64,000 bases of DNA. Origin: Elephas maximus indicus (taxonomy: Eukaryota > Chordata > Mammalia > Proboscidea > Elephantidae). Below the pieces are notes generated by a model that had not been told where the DNA came from, made no database searches, and saw only the letters and a program-made list of their open reading frames with translations. The translations under genes and the position numbers were made by a program. Below are positions 58,958 to 64,000 of the stretch, in pieces. Location: positions 110,714,293-110,778,292 of the forward strand of contig NC_064819.1 in NCBI RefSeq assembly GCF_024166365.1. The letters run 5' to 3'. Position 1 is the stretch's first letter. Every line of letters starts with the position of its first letter.

Positions 58958-61029
58958 ATTATTGACAGGTTACCGTCTGCAGGTCTTCCTGAGATCATGC
59001 TGAAATAAAATCATAGGAGTATGAATAGGAATAATCTCCCAACAATAAAGAAAATGAGACAGGGCCATCAATGGACAAGGGATTTAGACAAACTTTTAGA
59101 AGATAGAAGGCAGCTAGGAAAGTGTTGACTGATGATAAAGGACAGGGAAAGCCACAGCTCAGAATAAATCCCAAGGGGGCAATGGAGGAGGCCAGGTGGG
59201 GCCAGGTTCCCCACCAGAACTCCTGAGAAACGGTGGGCTTGGAGTTAGCCCATCCCACACTGGACAGGAGGTGTGATATGGGGCTTAAGTCAAGGAATTT
59301 ATTGAAAGTCTTTTCTAAGAAAAACTGTGCCAAACAGCAGCCCTCTCCCACTTCTCAGCTCTGTGCAGAGGGCTGGCAGCCTGGCATTAACCTCTAGGTT
59401 CTAGGTGGATGGTTCTTCTTCATAGGAATCCATCTGATGGCCTGGAGAAAGCTCATGCTTCCGATGTGTGTGTGGCAGTTCCAGGGTACAGCCTTCCTTG
59501 GTCTGGCATTTGGAGATCCACTTCTCTTCTCCTCACTCTCAAGTAAGGATGGTTAATTTGACCTTCTGTAGTACAATGGATTTCTCTTATATATAGTCTT
59601 TCTGGCCCTGGGTTTGTAACTCTCCCCAAAGGAGTGGTCAGACAACAATTTTGCAAGTGATTCATCTATTTACTATCCACATAAACAGTTTTCAGGGATT
59701 GGTTGGTTTACTAGCTGCAAAAGCAGCTTGTAATCCACCCAAAAGGACTGAGAGTGGCTTGCAGTCCACCTAGGGGATTGGGTAGTTTGTGGTACTGCTG
59801 ACAGGGCCACACCTAGATATTGCCTATATTACTGACCTATTTCTCAGAGGTGTTTCGGGCTCTTATGACTACCTAAAGGCTGGAACTCAGCACATCCTTT
59901 GGACCCAGGGTCCCTGTGCTGAGAATCTCCTAGACCTAAATAAAAGAGCTGTAACACAGGTCAAGGGTTGTAACAATGAAGATAGAGAGAGAGGTGGACT
60001 TGTCAGCACATGGAGAGAGATGGCTGCAGTGGGTTAGTTGGCCCACAGAGAGAAGCTAGGTACCCCTAGGCAGGAGTTGCCTGTAGAGCCTCAGATCCTG
60101 TGCAGGGACCTTTCTACAGCAAGGCAGATCCAGCAACACCATGTCCAGTGAGGTCCAGTGGCAGAGCAGAGCATGGTCAGAACCATGCAGCCCAGGTAGA
60201 AGCTGCGTGGGCCCCAGGACAGCGAAATGGCAGGAGTCTTACAGGCCCCATGTGGGCCCAGGGTAGCATGGTGGGAGCTGAAAGAAGCAGTGATGTGAAC
60301 AAAGCATCTGACCTGAACCACGGAACCCAGTGACATAAGTATGGGCATGATTAATCTGGGGGAAGGATAAGCTGAGGTTCCCACTTTGAGACAGAAGCAG
60401 GGTCCTCTCCTACAAAGTGAACTACAAGTAGGAGGGCAGGACTGTTTACCATAAGTAATCTGTTCTTATTGCTTACCTGCCTTCTATAAATAATAGCAAT
60501 GACTTTCACTTTGCCAACACTGTGCATGTGTCTCCTGTAGCCAGCTTGATCATTCTGAATGAACACAGCACCCATGGAGTGGTTGATACCATTGGGTGAA
60601 GGCTTCATTCCTAGCAGCCTTATCCTTGCCTGGAATTTTGAGGCACAGCCTGCCTGTGTGTGCAACAGATAGGTAGGTAAGTATGTAGGTAGGTAGGTAA
60701 GTAGGTAGACAGACAGACAGACAGATAGATAGACACCTGCCCTTTTTCTCAGCCTTGTAATACAGAATGGAAAGCTTTGAAAAAGGAACAATCAGAGAAT
60801 AAGATCAGAGTTACTAAAAATTAAGAATGTAACTGTCAAAAATGTAAAACTTTAGAGCTGAGAACTAAAAGAAAATATCTCAAATCCTAGAGCAAAAAAA
60901 ACCCCAAGGAGAAAACATGAGAAAAATGACTCTTAGAGGCCAAATCCAGGAGGGCCAACATCCAGTTGATAGGAGCTATAGAAAGAGAGGACAGAGAAAA
61001 TAGAGGGTAGGGCCACACCTGATACACAT
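58958..61029. other. Unassigned flank with a tetranucleotide repeat
   Basis: No exon. A stretch near 59930-59950 (ctaaataaaagagctgtaac) could be an LTR polyadenylation region, but I could not define an LTR. A GGTA/AGAC/AGAT repeat lies at 60669-60735. Confidence 0.4.
60669..60735. repeat. (GGTA)n-(GACA)n-(GATA)n microsatellite
   Basis: Compound tetranucleotide array passing from aggtaggtaagt units into agacagacagac and agatagatag. Confidence 0.95.
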
Positions 61030-61145
61030 TCCATGCTCAGCACATTTATTCACTTTTCAGACTCCAAACAGGCAAAGTCCCTGCCCCTGCAGCTGGCCAA
61101 TGTTCTAGGGCAGATAGACAATCAACAAATAAATACAAAGTATAA

Positions 61146-61198
61146 GGTTGCTATGAGTTGGAATCGTCTCAACAGAAACGGGTTTGGTTTTGGTTTTG
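61146..61198 (+). mobile_element. Tail-only RTE/AfroSINE insertion
   Basis: Only ggttgctatgagttggaatc, then gtctcaacagaaacgggttt and ggttttggttttgg. Flanked by gtataa (61140-61145 and 61199-61204). It interrupts an older repeat (gacaatcaacaaataaatac). Confidence 0.85.
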
Positions 61199-61204
61199 GT
61201 ATAA

Positions 61205-63366
61205 TGCCGGTGCAATAAGTGAAACAGAGTGACACTGGGGTGCTGTCTTAGGGGGTGAGAAGGCGATATTTGAACAGAGACACTGAAGGAAGTGAGGAAC
61301 TGAGCCACGCTCAATCAACATTTGCTGAGTGAATAAAAGGACGAACGTACGTAAATGGAAGAATGATGTGCTGAGGAATGGAGAACTTCACTCTCCACAT
61401 CTGTAAATTTAGACATTCCACTAGATAATCTGCGAGGCCTGTCACAACTTAGAAAGTGGCCTTCAATCCCACCCAGTAAATTCATTTTAATTGCTGAGGT
61501 TGTCATTCATGATTTCAGAATACACATCATGTCTGATGACGTGTTAGAAAATATCAGGCAGCACTTTATCACAGTCTGTACTTCTTCCCTCAGCAAATTA
61601 TTTTTCTGCAGCTTCTCCCAGAGCTGGGGCTTTATACTATGGCTATTTTTAGGTGTCGTCAGCAGTCACTGCTGTGGCCAGTTGCCTAAGGAGGCTGACG
61701 AGAGCTTTACCCCAGGGGATTGGCGTTCCCTTCTGTAATTTTGCCCTGAAGAGCCCTATAATTGAGATTTGATAATTTACAACCTCTGAGAACTAGATGC
61801 CCTCTTCATGAAACGCAAGATCAGGTAGCCATGCTGTGTACTCGGCAGCCAGCAAGAAACCCTCCAAAATTATTTTGGTCAGTGAATCAAGAGTTCCCAT
61901 TCAATGCCTTTTGCTGATATAAAGGGAATTGTTTTGCTTTGGGACTGATGCTTGGAAATCTTGGCTGAGGGCAGGTGAAAGGATGACACCCCTCATATTG
62001 GTTTTTCTTTACAGGGACACCCCAGGTTCTGTGCCCAGGCCACATGTTTCTTCCTTACCAGTCAAAGAAGGGACTGACTAGCATTTAGAGAAGCCATCTG
62101 ATGGCTTGGTTGGGAGATACTAAGCCAGATATTTCTTCTGCCAGTGCTCCCACTTCCTTACTGGCTCCAAGGTAATAAGGGCAAGACTTGCTGTAAAACC
62201 TACCAGTGCCAGAACCATTCTCCCAAAGCATAGTTCTGACCTTGAAACTTCCTGGTTTAAAGCACTCAGACCAAATACATTTCAAAAGTCTTAGCTGGTA
62301 TTTAAGCCATCTGTGGTCCTGACCAATTCCCAGGTATAATTTTATTTCTTCCAAGCCTTCACCTTCAGCTACTTTATGTTCCATCCAAACTATATTATTG
62401 AGTGTCTAGAGTTTATTTCAAGGTCTGCCTCTTCTATGAAGCTTTCCCTGATAAATCTAGTCCTCTTCCATCTTTGAATGTCTTCAGTATTTATTCAATA
62501 CTGTGCACCATATGTTCTAGAACCTGATTCTACCAGAGCTCTTGTATTAAGTTCTAAATGCTTCCTAACATTAGTCCTTCCTCCTGACCCAGTTGACCAG
62601 AGCCTCACAGAAAGGGCCCCTATCTTAGAGTGCTTTTGTATCAGTCACAGTATCTGTGCATGAGGTGCAGAGTTCAGGCTCAATAAAAACTTATCAACTT
62701 GTTGATGTAAAATGTATTAAAGTGATACACCAGAAGGAATAAGCATATTGACCTGCTTTCACTTTTGCAGGCATAAAATTTTTATCACGGAATAGGACTC
62801 TCCACATTCACCAGACAATTGCTCAGCCTTCATCCTCCCATTTTCTGAGTAGTTGTAACAACCTCCTTACTCCAACCCCGATAACCCTCCCTGCTTTAAC
62901 TTGATAAGTTGTTTTGAGGAGAAGGGTGGATGAGTGAGGGATCCAGATTCCTAAGGCCTGGTCACAGGATTAATGCTTCATCTGGCCCTGGTAGCTAGAG
63001 AGGCAACATCATCATCCTCAAGTTTGTTGAAACTTTGATGATCGCACTTGCCAGTGGCTTGGGCATGGCCAGTGGATGTTTACTGAGATTCTCAAGAATT
63101 GATTATCAGTTGTAGAGTTGTGCCTAGATAGTTACCATTTTAATCAATTAATTCATATGACATTGTATCACAGGTACTGTTTATCAGTATGAATAATCTG
63201 TTCTGTGGCTTCTTTATTTTGTGTGCATCAACACTGTTAATAGCCAAGCACCAAACCCCTTTATTTTTAGACAAAGAAATAAAGTCCCATAGAACAGGCA
63301 TAAACTGTCTGAAGATAGCTGATTGGTCTTCATGCCAAATCTGAGCCCAGATCACCCCCCAAATTA
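61205..63366. other. Mostly unique flank, candidate regulatory sequence
   Basis: An ancient repeat continues to about 61320 and an L2-like piece lies at 62410-62540 (tcttctatgaagctttccctg). The 61520-61830 stretch is repeat-free and includes a perfect MEF2 consensus, CTATTTTTAG (61643-61652). No exon was found. Confidence 0.4.
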
Positions 63367-63560
63367 TGCTGTCCAATAGAACTCTCTGTGATGATGGAAA
63401 TGTTCCCTATCTGCACAACCCTATATGGAAGACATTAGCCGCATAAGGCTATTGCACACTTTAAATGTGGCTAGCATGACTGAGGAATTAAAATTTTAAT
63501 TTTATGTCATTTTACTTTATTTAAATAGCCACACATGGCTTATGGCTATTGTTTTGAACA
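63367..63560 (+). repeat. hAT-type MITE with inverted ends
   Basis: One end is tatgctgtccaatagaac and the other is tggctattgttttgaacagta. They are imperfect inverted repeats, and atagccacacatggcttatgg lies inside. Matches an ancient hAT-Charlie-type element from memory. Confidence 0.6.
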
Positions 63561-64000
63561 GTACATTTCTAGAAGAACCAGGTCAGTTTACAGAGGAATG
63601 CTATTGTGAATATAACATGACTGTCCCCCATACTCTTTCCTGTCATGCTATCATAGAAGAATATAACAAAAGAATGTCTGTGGAGGGAAAAAGCATGCAG
63701 TTGTAGTCCAATTAACAAAAGGCACTCATGTCAGTTATTCATTACCACCTTCCATGTTTACCTTGTGGTTATTATCATTGAAACCTCAGAACAGTAATAG
63801 TTTCCTAAACAATGAATTCTCCTACTTATTTCAGCTATTGCCATGTTACTGTTGTCCACCAAGCCTGGGCAGCAATGGGAGGCTGACAGCTTCTGATAGG
63901 CCTGGCACTTTTGTTGACCCATGGGCTCATGAAGGAAGGGAGAAGGTCCCTGTTTATATAGCATAGAAGTGGGGCATGGCTCCAATCCCAGATTTCTAAT
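63561..64000. other. No element recognised
   Basis: Unique-looking flank at the window end with no coding or RNA feature visible. Confidence 0.5.

Noticed and set aside
59360..60350. Possible additional LTR with AATAAA near 59938
   Set aside because: I could not find terminal TG/CA ends, a target duplication or a second copy in the window.
60351..60791. 146-codon minus-strand frame with a leucine/tyrosine/threonine repeat
   Set aside because: The repeat is the GGTA/GACA microsatellite in translation, with no conserved part on either side.
1..64000. SINE tRNA-like heads as functional tRNA genes
   Set aside because: They keep box-like motifs but lack a foldable cloverleaf and are followed by the RTE-derived body and tail.
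1..64000. CRISPR array, operon or other prokaryotic system
   Set aside because: Repeats are dispersed, diverged and flanked by target duplications. The sequence is plainly a mammalian nuclear genome.

Overview
This window is mammalian nuclear DNA. It almost certainly comes from an afrotherian of the Paenungulata group, most likely a proboscidean (elephant or mammoth). The evidence is about thirty copies of a tRNA-derived SINE, both full and partial, whose 3' end is shared with an RTE-type LINE that is also present here. The combination matches AfroSINE plus RTE1-type LINE as known from elephant, hyrax and sirenian genomes. Species assignment rests on repeat recognition from memory, not on a database search.

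The only protein-coding sequence I can defend is one short exon on the minus strand at 6574-6636. It carries the 21-codon first coding exon of CLIC5 isoform A (start MTDSVTANG, end DPEIELFVK, then a GTAGGT splice donor) and lies in a CpG-rich promoter region (about 6220-7200). CLIC5 is therefore transcribed right to left. Positions 1-6573 are its first intron, and 6640-64000 is upstream flank. If the longer CLIC5B transcript starts further upstream, as in human, that flank is also its first intron. I did not find the CLIC5B-specific first exon or CLIC5 exon 2 in the window. All other open frames are repeat remnants or chance.

The rest is layered mobile-element debris. At 12960-24410 an old plus-strand L1 was split by a younger minus-strand L1. 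The younger L1 appears to have brought about 480 bp of 3'-flanking DNA with it, and was itself later hit by an ERVL-MaLR-like LTR and by a 52-bp SINE/RTE tail. At 7600-10000 another old L1 was split by SINEs and by a roughly 860-bp LTR. Six RTE copies are present, the most complete at 52315-55498. One truncated RTE copy (39815-41484) sits inside a GGT/GAT-rich tandem repeat and contains a small L1 3'UTR insertion. A U6 snRNA pseudogene lies at 12587-12691. Ancient MIR, L2 and hAT-Charlie fragments fill part of the remainder.

The most unusual recurring signal is a set of very short insertions (18 to about 60 bp) that contain only the shared 3' tail of the RTE/SINE family. Several are flanked by clean target-site duplications. 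I found no CRISPR array, operon or other prokaryotic feature, and no candidate for a new gene system.
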